Assembly: GCA_038496445.1 (NCBI GenBank)
Contig: JALMLS010000334.1
Span: forward strand, 186,001 to 250,000
Source of the DNA: Trichosphaerium sp. ATCC 40318
Lineage: Eukaryota > Discosea > Flabellinia > Trichosidae
DNA length: 64,000 nucleotides
Direction: 5' to 3'
Made by a program: the position numbers and the translations under genes. Positions 9,947-21,304 of this stretch are shown here, in pieces. Under the pieces are notes generated by a model. That model did no database searches, was not told the DNA's origin, and saw nothing but the letters and a program-made list of their open reading frames with translations. Numbering within the stretch: position 1 is the stretch's first letter; every line of letters starts with the position of its first letter.

Positions 9947-12393
9947 ATGTTGCGTGTCACTGAGGCTCCAAATTCTCTTACAACGAACTTAGATGCCGTT
10001 GATTGCAAAGGCATAGTCCGTATACTGCGTGGATCAGATGCACAAATATTTTCAGGGTGGAAGGCTCATTTTGGCTTGTATGATGGTTAGCGAGCGTAGT
10101 ATAGTAAATTTACGCTAATTATGTAAAGAACCAAACCACAATACAATGGAGAAGCTTATTAAAATCATTTCAGACACTCTCGTCGCAAAAAAGAAGCTCC
10201 AGGTAGACTAACAGCGTAATTCTTAGTTACTTTCTCACAATTTAAGATTATAATGAGCGGTGCTGGTACATCAGGGCGTCTAGCACACTTTGTAGCACGC
10301 GCAATGACGCTAGCAAAAGGAGACGCTACAATAAAATACGACTACCTTATTGCAGGTACGTTACACCTCCTTTCGACGCCCTTGGAGCGTATGTAGCTTA
10401 CAGAAGTATAAGGTGGAGACTTGGCGTTGATCAAATCACAAGAAGGTGCAGAAGATGATGTACAACGTTCAGTATCAGATTTGAAGTCTATAATTGACGC
10501 TTCTTGTGATGCTGTCATGTACATTGGTAAACAACCATTTGGCTACCTCCCAAAACCATAGCAATACTCGACAAAGAACCTTACTTTTTTGTCATATTGT
10601 AGGTATCACGTGTGGTCTTTCTGCACCGTATGTGGCTGGTCAGCTAGATTGGTTAATGGACACAATGGTGCGAGATCCCGTTTTGGAGGTTGGGTTTCTT
10701 TGTTTTGACGTTCGTTGTGTTAGGAAGATGATACTGATGGTAGAACGTTTTATCCAGTTTTGATGGGTTTTAATCCTATCGCTCTTGCTCGTACCAGAAT
10801 CATTGAACGATGGACAAAGAGTTTTTCCATTGTTGCAAACAGACTTGAAGAAAAAGCTGGCCGCAACGAAGATTGCTACATACTAAACCCTGTTATTGGA
10901 CCTGAGGTATTATCCCCAACAAAGTACCACACATTGCTTATAATTTTTTTTTAAATAGAGCCTTACTGGTTCAACAAGAATGAAGAGTGGTAGCACAACT
11001 AGTATTTTACTACTGGCACTACTATGTAATGGCTTGATGAACAGTAAAACTGGAGAACAGAAATCACATGTTAGGACATTCTATACATACGAAGATACAT
11101 GTAGAGCTACATATCTGAATATTAACACCATTGCTGCTGTGGTAGAAGTACGTCAAAATTAAAACACGTGATTTTGTTTTTATTTTTAGCTTAACTAAAT
11201 GTTGTTAATCTTCTGTTAGTGCGCTGGTACATCCCTTAAGAATAACGGGCATGTGTACTACGTAGGTGCTGTGACAGATATTTCTTTGTCACGTCTTTTT
11301 ACAAATATTTACTAGGTGAGGGTACACTCGGTATACTAGGCCTGATAGATGCATCAGAATGTCCACCGACATTTGGCGCAAAATACACTGATGTTCGCGG
11401 TTTTGTAGTAGGGTACCTGATTTTTCTTTGGCGTGTTTGTTGTTTCTTAAATGGTACACTATCTGACATCTATAAAGGGGTTGGAAGACTCTAGGAAACA
11501 TAGATGGTGACCTTTCTAAAGAAGGATTTGCTTATAGAATCTCTGCAAACGAATTCGAAAAGAATATTATGCCAAAAATAACAAGTGAAGATACAGTCAT
11601 TTTCCTCCACAGCGAAGGGTCGAACACCACGGAGCTTACAAGTGTTGCAAAAAAAATAGGCGCTCTCAGTAGTAGCGCACCACATATCGCATCTTGCTAC
11701 TGGTATATGAAAGATGGAAACAATGTTATCACAAACACTGTAAAGAATGCCTTAGCAGTTAACGTGAAACTCCCACAATTCTCTTGTATGAATAATGTCA
11801 ATGGATTCCTTGAGTTCTCTGCTAAACTTGTACTCAATGCTATCACAACAGGTGGTCATGTTGTATCAGGAAGGGTATACAAGAACAGGTACATGGCGCT
11901 AAAGTTGACATTCATCAACAAATTTATGGCTTTTTGGCTTATTATTCAACGTCTAGGATGATAAACTTGGCTATTAGTAACAATAAGTTATACTACAGAG
12001 CTATTGGACTTGTAGCTGATCTACTAGGATTAGAAACAAGCGAATGTGAGACCTGTGTTTTACGTTCTATCTACTTGGTTGATGATGTAACAAAACAGAT
12101 TAGAGACAACCCAGTATCTCGTCACATCGATGAAGCTTCTAAACGAACTAAAATCGTACCTCTCGCAATGGTACGTGGCCCAGCTCAAAGCGTATTCAAA
12201 AATCGACCATTTTTACGTCATTTTTTTTCCCGTATTCCTTCTTACGCCTATCACGTGCCTTGTTATTATTTATATTCACTAACAAAAACCCAAGGTATTG
12301 GCTGGATCAAAGTGTACTGTGTCACGCGCTCAGGAAATGTTAAAGAAAGAGCCTATTGTCAGAAATATCATTCTACAACTTGTAGCTCAATAA
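9947..12393 (+). CDS. Glucokinase-regulatory-protein-like double SIS protein
   Basis: Sugar-phosphate-binding protein related to animal glucokinase regulator (GCKR) and, more distantly, to the bacterial MurNAc-6-phosphate etherase MurQ. Start ATG 9947 gives MLRVTEAPNSLTTNLDAVD. Conserved pieces are CKGIVRILRGSDAQIFSGW, the first SIS motif IMSGAGTSGRLAHF, GLSAPYVAGQLDWLMD, FYPVLMGFNPIALARTRII, CYILNPVIGPE followed by SLTGSTRMKSGSTT, then the second SIS stretch FLHSEGSNTTELT. The helical cap is INLAISNNKLYYRAIGLV and CVLRSIYLVDDVTKQIRDNP, as in GCKR. It ends with VSRAQEMLKKEP and TAA 12391-12393. The double SIS plus cap distinguishes it from single-SIS MurQ. Whether it inhibits a glucokinase or acts as an etherase cannot be read from sequence alone. 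Confidence 0.88.
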
Positions 12394-12519
12394 ATCATAG
12401 CCCCTTCATCTTGTCCTTTTGAGTGTGAGTGTGTATCGATTTGGTCACATTTTTTTCTTTCCCCTTTTTATTTTTACCGAAATCGGCACGAGAAAAAAGC
12501 ACACTAACGATCTCCGGAG

Positions 12520-15500
12520 ATGACTGCAGAAGATACGGTACTAGAAAAACTCAAAGAAACAGTAACGTAGGTATGCTTAGAAGTGTTTTAGGATCAAGAG
12601 AATCTTGCAGTGCAGGTGGCACTACAAGAGGTCGAAGAAGAGGGTAAGTATAACCACATAATGCTCCGTGTAACGTTGGTGTAGATGATATCCCTGAAGT
12701 CGGTCAGTTACTCGGAAGTGATCCTTACAGAGAACTCATACGGAGCCGCGGTTTGAAGGTACCACAGTCGCTTTTCAAGCGAAGCTCGCCGTTTTTAAAA
12801 TTTTTCGCTTCAACAACTGTGTTTAACGCTTGGTATATAGGGTTACTTTAATAAATTGTGTTATTGGAAGGTATCTACGGAGTATTTTTGTATCTACCAC
12901 TAACAAAAAAACTTCTAGCCATCAATCTTTGCCTTGCCTATTTCTCATTTTGTATTCTGGAACTTACTACTCATGAGCTTGTTTCGTACGTCTTTCCTTC
13001 GACACAACGCCTCTTCAACCCAAACCTCAGAAAAAAAAATTCCTCAAATCACGTGATTCTTGCTAAAAATATCACGTGATTGAGAACCCCGCGATCTTTT
13101 TTGGTTGTTGCTAAAAAAATTGTAGTTGGATTCAAGTTTGGACCATCAAAGGGCCTTAGAATACTCAACGTTAATATCTACAAATACGTTGTATTTGTGT
13201 GGATCAGTTTTAATGTGTTTGCTGTATCTATCTCGGTTTTCCTTTGTGTTATTCGTATCATACAGTTTGTGATACCTACGCAACGCGTAAGCGCCCTCTC
13301 CCTCTTCTACCATCATTTTATTCATTTAAAATTAGGTCGCTTTTTATACTTCTGGGCTTGAGCGTTCAGCTGGTTTTATCACGTGGGGTAAGAGCTTCTT
13401 TTGGCGCGAACGCGCGTCGATTAGATTATCGTTTTAACTTTTTTTTCAGCTATAACTGTAAACATTTACTGGTTCAAGATTTTGCCTGCTATGGATCACA
13501 AAGGTATTACTTTATCGCTACGTCTAAACAACGCATAAGCTGATAGTCTTTTCTTCTTCTTAAGGTTACAAATGGTTCGATATTGCAACATGGATCCTAT
13601 TAATTATCGGCGTTACTTGGATGTTTAACCACTTTCTCATCAAAATTTTGATTGGTATGTTGTCGTCTCTTACATCAATTGTGATAATCTCTAATTCTAT
13701 TATTAGAATGGGTACGCCATAAAGAGTTGATGGAGGTTCAAATCAAAGAACGCTGCATGGAAGCCGTTGATGTAAGTGCCAGAAAAAACTATTTTGATTT
13801 TCGGGACAGTTTTTTGCTAACATTTCTTTTAGCACTTGAGCAACTTTGGCACAAAGCAGCTGAAAAAAGATTATGCTATGAATATGTACTCTTACATATC
13901 TACTGGTAAAGCAGCCGAAAACGCTTTTGAATTCGATAGTATCGAAGATTGTGTTACTTCAAGCAAAAGGGTACACAAAAAAACTCGATTTCTAAGTAAT
14001 CTTTTTATTCATCAAGTGTTTTTAGTTCTTCAAAAGGTTTAACCAAGGAAGAAAAGACCCATGCTTCACAGAAGAGGATTTCGTTATTCTCTACGGAGAG
14101 GGTTCAACCAGACGTGATGAGGTAAGGATTCAGTCCCATCGTAGACTCGAAGAGCTAACAACACAATAGGAGTTCGCCAAGGACCTATTCCCAATGTTCC
14201 GTCAGGTACGTATCTTGACAGACAACAATAGTTATTGACCCCTCTATCTAGAGTAGAAGAGGTAGAATCGATGAGGACGACTTTCTTGGTACGACTTCAA
14301 CAATAACACTAGAATCTAACGCGCGTTTTAGAGTCAATGATAAAGATGTACAAAGAACAGAGAAGACGTGTTGATAACCTCGAGAATTCAGCTGAGTACG
14401 ACTTTTTTTACTTTATTTTGAGACAACGCTAACTTGGTTTCTTAGTATCTCTGGTGTAATGTCTCGTACATTGACACCAATTGTATGGTTCATTGCTTTT
14501 ATAATTTGTTTGTGGGTTGCCGGTCTTGATGTGTACGTTATATCCTGACAAAGAAGAATCTTTGCTGACAGATTTTATAGATACAGTTTGCTTCTTCCAT
14601 TCTCTGGATTTTTCTTGGCAACTACTTTCGTCTTTGGTGCGTATCTTTTGAGCTACCCTTACAAGATTTCGTCTGACACTCTTTTTAAGGATCAACACTC
14701 GCTCAAGCGTTCCAGTCACTCATCTTCTTGCTTTTCGGTAAGTTCAATTTTTTTATTCGTGGAACTTACCATTTTGTCAAAACAGTTGATGCCTTCAATG
14801 TTGGTGATTTTATCAAAGTGGACGGTATTGTTGCTAAAGTAGAGACAATCTCTTTGATGGTAACAACAGCAAGAAACCCTGATGGACGTTTGTACCAGGT
14901 AAGTTTCAATATCACGGCAACACCGCCTTTTGTTTTGGCGTGGGTTTTTTTTTTTCAAATCCTAAACGGCTAAACCATTATTAGTTCCCAAATCCTGTTC
15001 TCTCAAAGAAGGTTATCAACAACCTCACACGCAGTTATGACTACACCTTTAATGAAAAGGTTGGTGTATCTGCAAGCACCAAAGAAGCGCTAATCACCAA
15101 ACTCGAAAAGGTACTTAAAGAAGCACCTTCCCTTTTTTTTCGATTCCTTGTTTTTTCTTAATACTACTTCTCACCACTACGCGCGTAGCAATGGAAAAAA
15201 TACATCAGCACCCACCAACAAATGTGGGATCAAGATTCCGCTTTCTTGCGCGTTGGTGGCCTTGAGACAAACAACACATACCAAGTACACTTCTGGGTCA
15301 TTGGTAAGTTCCAACCATGGGAATTCGCTGGCGGTAAAACTGGATGGTTGAACAAGAGGTCCGACATGTTGAGAGCCATTCGTAAATCCCTCGGAGATGT
15401 ACGAAAAAAAAAAACTGACTGCCGCACTTATAACATGGCTTACCTCCTTCTTTTTTTCTTATAGCTTGGCATCACATACGAGTTCCCTGTACAAGCTGTT

Positions 15501-15611
15501 AAGCTCATGAAAGAAGGCGAAAATGCGCCACAACAAGGTGACGACCAAGATGATGATGGAGATGAAGATGATGATCAACAAACAGAAAAATTGATTACAG
15601 TTGGCGCTTAG
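12520..15611 (+). CDS. MscS-family mechanosensitive channel with degenerate EF-hand (fungal Msy-like)
   Basis: Membrane channel that opens on membrane tension to release ions; the relatives Msy1/Msy2 act in the ER. Start ATG 12520 (MTAEDTVLEKLKETVT). After a soluble acidic start come several hydrophobic exons (for example YKWFDIATWILLIIGVTW). At about 14250-14340 is an EF-hand-like piece, SRRGRIDEDDFLESM; Gly 6 and Ile 8 of the loop are present, but the acidic ligands at loop positions 1, 3 and 5 are missing. Then the pore helix region, the MscS beta-domain VDAFNVGDFIKVDGIVAKVE with QFPNPVLSKKVINN, and the C-terminal alpha/beta part. The tail is very acidic (DDQDDDGDEDDDQQ) and ends at TAG 15609-15611. 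Family clear; the small exons between 12600 and 13400 are tentative. Confidence 0.88.
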
Positions 15612-15722
15612 ATTTAATCATGACATCAACCAAAAAAAAAAAAACAGAGAATCGAGTATTATTAATAATTTAAAAGTTGAGACTTTCTTTTGAATGAAAT
15701 AAACTCGGTACACATCACACCT

Positions 15723-16290
15723 TCACAAACTTTGTGTATTAGAATGGTAATATTTTTTGCCTGACAAATGAAGAGAAGTTTGAGTGTTTGTGAGGTTCCC
15801 AAGATTAACCTTACCGTTAAACTGTTGGTCATTGAAACTGGTACTTGGAATGAATCCCATTAGTCCTTCGACGATGAGCGAATGTTGCTCCAGATAGTGC
15901 CACAGGGTTGTCTTCTGCGCGAAGGGAATCCTCATAACCTTTAAATCATCAGGGCTTTGCAAATCATAAGGAACATTTGGCTGGTTTAACAATTAGTTCA
16001 CCTAAAAGTAACGTGCAACGGTCGTTTTCTACTTTTCCGAATATCCTCCAATTCTCCTTTGAACAATACGAAATGAGCATATACCCATCTTTAACGTAAG
16101 TACACTGTGTTGGAGCAAATGAAATCACCAAATAAACTACAACTGGTTTAACAGAATTAATGGTTTTGATAATGTTGCTAATCCAATACAGTTTTTTAAA
16201 CCGTACTACACCTTTCATTTGTCTCAAATCAAAGGCAGGCACCCACTGTATCAAAGTAGATGTTTGCGAGCATGAAAAGAAGTACGAGTC
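15723..16290 (-). CDS. Hypothetical protein, start unresolved
   Basis: I do not recognise this protein. Three exons join in phase on the minus strand: one with YVKDGYMLISYCSKENWR ending at donor AAA|GTAGAAAAC; a second, after acceptor ACCAG, with VPYDLQSPDDLKVMRIPFAQ and WHYLEQHSLIVEGLMGFIP ending at AACG|GTAAGG; and a last short exon after TTTGTCAG that ends at TGA near 15723. Upstream, around 16280-16340, another frame encodes a hydrophobic run that could be a signal anchor, but I could not join it cleanly. The gene is tail to tail with the MscS gene, about 110 bases away. The exact 5' end is a guess. Confidence 0.4.
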
Positions 16291-16445
16291 TTGATACTAG
16301 CAATGGTAGCGATACCAGAAACCAACCTATTCAAACTGATGAAAGAACAATTTTTGAAAACTAGCACTCTTTTTGGGAAGATAAGTAAAAAAGGGTGCTT
16401 GGGATGAAGGGTAAAGTTTATTACTTTAAGGAACAGACACGTTGT

Positions 16446-17622
16446 CTAACAAGATCTTTCGACTTCACAGTCATCAGTGTCTGAGTTGGTTTTACAAACA
16501 TCTCTTCCACTTCCACCTTTGACATCTGGTTCATTTCCGACATTACAAACAGTGATTCTATCTCTTCCTGGATATACAAATTAATATGAAGACATGCAAC
16601 AATCTAGGTTTCTTTTGTACTTACCATCATCACCGTTTACATCTCCATCAACCTCAGAGATACCAACTAACCTGATCTTGTCATTTCCGTCTTCGCCGTT
16701 AACATCTCCATCTACAGATGATGTGCGTCCAGATCCGAATATGTGGTCGTTTCCTTGTCCTCCTTTGATAGATCCATCGATTTCAGTGTTTACAAATGAG
16801 ATACAGTCGTTTCCATCATCGCCTTTTAAACAGGTTAGAAATAGTTGTAATGGTGTCAGTGACGACATGATCATACCTAGAATATCATCGTCAAATTCTG
16901 ATTCCATTGCATCCAAGCAATCATCACCTGATCCCATCTCACATTTATCTGCTGAAGTATCGACAAATGAAAAACAGTCATCTCCATCTAAACCACAGTA
17001 CAATAAGTAAACGTTGTCTATTCAGAACTGATAAAGAAACAACATACCTCCACCAATGACGTCATCATCAATATCAGAGTTTGATGAAGAGAAGAAATCA
17101 TTTCCTGATCCGAGTTTAATTTGTTCAGTCTCTGCATCGTTTGTGAGTGTCACACAATCTCTACCAGATCCTATTGATCGTCAGTTATCACATTATTTCA
17201 AATTGGAAACTGTGAAGGTTTAGAACACGTACCAGTATTGATTTCACCTTCAACTTCTCCATTGTCGATTTCAACAACATCATTTCCACCGTTTGACTTG
17301 ATACTTCCACTCACTTTGCCTCCTCGCTCAACGCGGACACACAAAGGATTGTTTCCTTGAGATAATATGTCGCCATCGACTTCACCTCCAGCTGTAACGA
17401 TAATACAACGGCCAACGATGTCGTCTTGAACAAACGGTAAGATAAAATGCAATGGAAGGTAAGTGTACCGTCTCTTTCGTTGTCGACGACAATACAGTTA
17501 CGTGTAAAGTCACAGGTGTTAGGACATGTACAGCTTGTACAACATCTTCTTGCTTGAGCCGAGAATACGACACAAGAAAGATAGATTGCAACGAATAGTA
17601 CGAATTTTTGGTTTGTTGTCAT
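16446..17622 (-). CDS. Secreted Cys-containing protein of about 21-residue G-x-G/D-x-D repeats (RTX-like solenoid)
   Basis: Extracellular repeat protein of about 300 residues. Start ATG 17622, then a signal peptide (MTTNQKFVLFVAIYLSCVVF) and a Cys-rich neck (RRCCTSCTCPNTC). The body has at least eight repeats of about 20-21 residues, each opening with a turn such as GSGNDF, DGDDCF, GSGDDC, DGNDCI, GQGNDH, DGNDKI or DGRDRI and ending in acidic strands such as SEVDGDVNG. The turns look like the calcium-binding GGxGxD turns of bacterial RTX proteins, but with a longer period and with Cys in many repeats. Introns repeatedly fall at a GG codon pair between repeats, so exons hold one or two units. 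It stops at TAG 16446-16448 (CEVERSC). The function is unknown; a calcium-stabilised beta-solenoid in the cell coat is a reasonable inference. Introns and signal peptide show it is a genuine nuclear gene. Confidence 0.75.
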
Positions 17623-18942
17623 GCTTTTGCAGTTGTTGTTTGTTGTTTGTTATTTTATGTTTTATGTTTTATGATTCAGTTTGTTGTGATTCAACGTATC
17701 AGGTTTTGGTTGTGAAACCCAGATTTGAGTAACTTTCACGTGATTTATTCACATGAATAGATAACATCAACATTTTAAGATTGTCTCATTCGTACCGTTT
17801 TCTCTTATCTAGTTGTTTGATCGCTTACATTGTTCGTTGGGTGACCATTTTAAATCAAAAAAGATAAAAAATAAAAAAAGTTAAAAAAGGAACACACTTT
17901 GGGCAAAATTACCTTGGCGCTCCTAAGAAGCACGAGCAATACATGGTCAAGTATACCCATGAACTCGTAACAACTGTTTCTTTAAATCCGATCTTGCACC
18001 GACAACAGAAACCACGTGAATGGTTTGATCTTCGTCATGTTTGACAAAGAATAAATTCTCCGTTATCCCCAAATCTCTTTAAAATCGACTGAGGGTTAAT
18101 ACTTCACAGAGGTTTTTTTATCTTTTCTTCGATACACAAAATGAGGAAGTTCCAATCTCCTACAGATATTCATGCGTTTTTTTTGTCTTCGGCTTTTTTT
18201 CTCGCCCATCCTCTGCCCAATATCGTATTGGGTATGTACACAGTATGGTTATACTTCAATAAAGTAGAATCTGTTGCACATGAAATAACAGAAAGCAGTC
18301 ATTGGTTGTTTATCATCGCAATCTCTTGCCACGTAACTCTTGCTAATGTACTACTTCAGTAAGAGGAAGCTTGATAGGTACGTACCACAACATGGTTCAA
18401 AGTATCGCTGACGCTCCACAACGGTCATGTTATAAGCCAACTCTTGCAAATTCTTGCAAGCCTCTCTTCTAAACTGTAAACTCCTCAAAACAAAAAAAAA
18501 GTAGGATCAGAAATCCGAAAGCCAATATCTCAAACCTTAGCCCGCTAAGGCACCTCACCCCCACGAAGCTAATATCAGCCAGACAATATTATAGCGATAA
18601 CACAATCTGGCGACATACAAGACTTCACCATGGGGCAAGGTAGTGTCAGCCTGGACTGAGCCGTAGTCCTGAGAACAGTTTTACGAACCTACCCACAGTA
18701 GAATAAATCAATGCACTTTTGTATTTCACATTTCTGTTGTGAAAAAATTGTGGTACTAGTAATATTCCACCACAGGGTGCACCACGAGGTTTTAGAAAGC
18801 TATTGTGCAAAGAGTATTTTTAGCAATTGTGTTTTTGTGTTTTTTGACTAGAATTGCATGGAAGCTTACTGAGATTGTGTTCTAGAGGCTAGTGAGTTGT
18901 TGTGAGGTTTTTTAAGTTTGTTTGCTCTCATTTGTTTTGTAA
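17623..18942. other. Intergenic stretch, about 1.3 kb
   Basis: Upstream region of the repeat-protein gene plus a mostly empty stretch. Two CACGTG sites lie near 17738 and 18012. At 18381-18476 the minus strand has one exon-like piece (acceptor TTTACAG, CKNLQELAYNMTVVERQRYF, donor GTACGT) that I could not connect to anything. A possible structured RNA is listed separately. A 73-codon plus frame at 18141 has no family signal, and I do not call it a gene. Confidence 0.5.
18490..18710 (-). ncRNA. Possible structured Pol III transcript
   Basis: A GC-richer island in AT-rich surroundings that does not translate well in any frame. Complementary pairs include CCTTAG/CTAAGG around a 4-base loop (about 18537-18552), GCCAGA/TCTGGC spanning about 34 bases, and GGACT/AGTCC around a 7-base loop. 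On the minus strand the island ends in a GGAT-TTCTG-ATCC hairpin followed after four bases by nine T, as at a Pol III terminator. I could not match it to U1, U2, U4, U5, U6, U3, SRP, RNase P or MRP from memory. Strand and ends are inferred. Confidence 0.28.
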
Positions 18943-19340
18943 ATGGCGAACCAGGCTTCTACTACCTCGAATCAGTATAAATACCCATTAGGAACAACAC
19001 TTTTGTAGGAACAAAATTAGGAACAGCAAAAGTTGAAACGTGTTGATAAAAATGTACTGCCAGTAATAAAGGAAATCAAGGGAGCATATGACGTTTGTCT
19101 AAGTGGCCTAAAGAATCTTGGCTAAAACATCCCGAGTAACTCTTTCGACAAACCTTTCTCCACAGGCCGAATGGTAATGGCTAATGACGGAACACAAGAA
19201 AAACTCTTTTTAGACCATCGTTTCATAAGAATGGCACAAGTCACCATGGAGGTTTTTAAACGTTTTAGTAAGTTTGATCCATTGCAGTGACAGTCGCGTC
19301 TATTCCAGCTGCTCCTCTATTACGTGTTGCAACACAGTAG
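18943..19340 (+). CDS. Small hypothetical protein, splicing uncertain
   Basis: I do not recognise this protein. From ATG 18943 (MANQASTTSNQ) one frame runs to 19290 with two in-frame TAG and one in-frame TAA, yet the text between the stops looks coding: EQQKLKRVDKNVLPVIKEIK, FLDHRFIRMAQVTMEVFKRF. Introns can remove the stops. A weak GTGGCC...CCACAG intron removes the TAA. A good GTAAGT...TTCCAG intron at the end gives FKRFTAPLLRVATQ and TAG 19338-19340. A GTATAA...ATTAG intron removes both TAGs but fits a different frame of the first exon (GFYYLES), so the start is unresolved. Otherwise it is a decayed gene with three Gln-to-stop changes. It converges with the PDK gene 160 bases away. Confidence 0.4.
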
Positions 19341-19498
19341 AGGTGCTGGAATGTAAGGAAAAACCAAGAAAACACATGTGAATATATAAACTGCTGTATA
19401 TTTCCGCCACCAAGTCACTGCCTAAAAATAAGCCTTTTTATTGAGTTTAAGCGACTAGGTTTAGACACGTTCATTGTTAAAAAGTGATAAGTTTACAA

Positions 19499-21304
19499 TT
19501 ATTTGCCATTAGGGGTTTGTGCGCTACTCCAAGCTAAGGAGCTCTCTTTTATACGTCCCAAATGGTTCAAATAAACATATACATCACTTCCAAAACCATC
19601 CATACTAAGCATATCCAAGTCACCTCCAAAATAGCGTGCATAAACACGTGATACTGGTAATCCAAAACCTGTAAACGTGTTATTTTTCCCTGTTATATTT
19701 TTTTATTGCAGTTTAATGTACCATATCCTGCCATTGCATCGTGTGTTGTTGCAGTGGAAGGTTCTGTAGCCTCTATCAATAATCGTTAGTATGCTATCAA
19801 ATATTAACATATCGTAACCTGTGGAGATGCCATCCATGTTAGCTGTGGTATAGAAGTAACTAAATCAATATAAACAAAATAAGCAAAAACTTTGAATAAC
19901 ATACTCCCAAATCTTATCAATATTGCTTCGCTTTATGCCACCCTTTGAGTTTTTGAGTATTAAAACACTAAAAGCTTAAATCGTACCCCTTTATCATGAA
20001 CCTTGAGAGTTATATCTTCCTTACCCTTGGCAATGATAATCTTGACAGGTGGTAGATCCTAAGGCACTTTTAGCAAACACAAAACAAAATCACAGGGCAC
20101 GTACGATTTCGCCTGAATGGTGCTCCAATGTAGCTCGTAGAGAATTCTTGAGCAATTCGAATAGGATATAATACAAATGAGAATCAGGAAATGAAAAAGT
20201 TTGGTTCAGTTCTCCAAGAACAAGAACCTCAGGTGACTCTCTATAGGAAAAAAGAAAATAATAAGAATACCAATAGGTTAAAGAAAAAGCTGCTAAGCTA
20301 CCCATAAGTTAACTCGCATATGCTCGTAGCCTCTCCAATAGCTACAACGGATTAAAGTCATAAAAAAGTATTATGTTTACCTTGCTCAGCGACATGTGCT
20401 GGATTACATTCCATTTGAATTGCACCTACATACCCAGGTCGAGAGAATTTAGGATCATCAACAAGGCTGAAATGTTGAATCTAAAAGCACCATAAACAAG
20501 AAAGGAAATCAAATTAGGTGTCATTTTACACGTGTAAAATATTGAGTTATTAAAAAAAACCCTTACTTGTAACATATCTGTACTCAACCTACCATTAACA
20601 AAGGTGTCAATCATCGGTTTGACTCCAGATTCCATAATCTCTTCAAAATGTTAAATGAGGTAAATTTGGTAAATGAAATTGGTGGGAATTTATGTGGTAC
20701 CATTCGAATGTTTGCCATGTCGTAGAGCATGTTCATGAAACCCACGTGCTAGAAGAGGTATCGCATCTTTAAGTCGCGTACGTATTGTTCTTACAGACTC
20801 AGTGAATTCGTCCATTTGAGCCACTACAACACAGTTTCTGTTAGTTTCTATTGAATTCTAGAATTTCTTGCCTGTCTCTGGGTAAGGCAACTTTAGAAGG
20901 TCATCAAAACTCTTAACGTAGTTATCACGAAGCGTATTGACGCTCACCATATCTAACCACGCTGTCAGTAATAAATCTACTCAAACGTGCTCAGAAATCA
21001 AACCTGTTAGTCTCCCAGGTAAAGCATTCAATAGGGTAATGCTCTTAGCGTATCTGACGCGAAGTTCATTATGCTACAAAACAGTTAAACTTTTGTTATA
21101 ACGTTATAATTTCGTAGTCGTACAAGGAACTGACACGATATCTTAGCACTCTCGGGAGTACTTGAAACCGTTAACATGTAAAACAAGTCACACAGCGTAC
21201 GGATTAGTCCCAAATTTAACTAGGTCACGGAGAGATACTCTATAACGCTCCTGTTGTCCGTATGAGCGTATCTGGGAAGCCAACCGTGTACTAGCACTTA
21301 TCAT
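19499..21304 (-). CDS. Mitochondrial pyruvate dehydrogenase kinase (PDK/BCKDK family)
   Basis: Protein kinase of the GHKL fold that phosphorylates and switches off the pyruvate (or branched-chain keto-acid) dehydrogenase complex in mitochondria. Start ATG 21304 (MISASTRLASQIRSYGQQ). N-terminal helical domain marks are YRVSLRDLVKFGTNP and MAQMDEFTESVRTIRTRLK; the kinase domain has the N-box SHLYYILFELLKNSLRAT, the G1 box DKGGGIKRS with IWEYFYTTA, and the G2/G3 region FTGFGLPVSRVYARYFGG, then MDGFGSDVYVYLNHL. It stops at TAA 19499-19501. All ATP-binding boxes are present, so the enzyme should be active. Which dehydrogenase it controls cannot be decided here. About ten short introns. Confidence 0.92.

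Noticed and set aside
16594-17010. Plus-strand Ser/Pro-rich frame of 138 codons
   Set aside because: It is the reverse reading of the G-x-D repeat exons; the minus strand has the signal peptide, splice sites and repeat logic.
16446-17622. Bacterial contamination or a recent bacterial RTX gene
   Set aside because: Introns with the local splice signals, a eukaryote-style signal peptide and the different repeat length argue for a native gene.
18141-18362. 73-codon plus-strand frame
   Set aside because: No family signal, no splice-supported extension, and located in an AT-rich gap.
18943-19290. TAG/TAA reassigned to glutamine in this organism
   Set aside because: Conserved exons throughout the window contain no internal TAA or TAG, and clear genes end in TAA, TAG and TGA, so the standard code holds.
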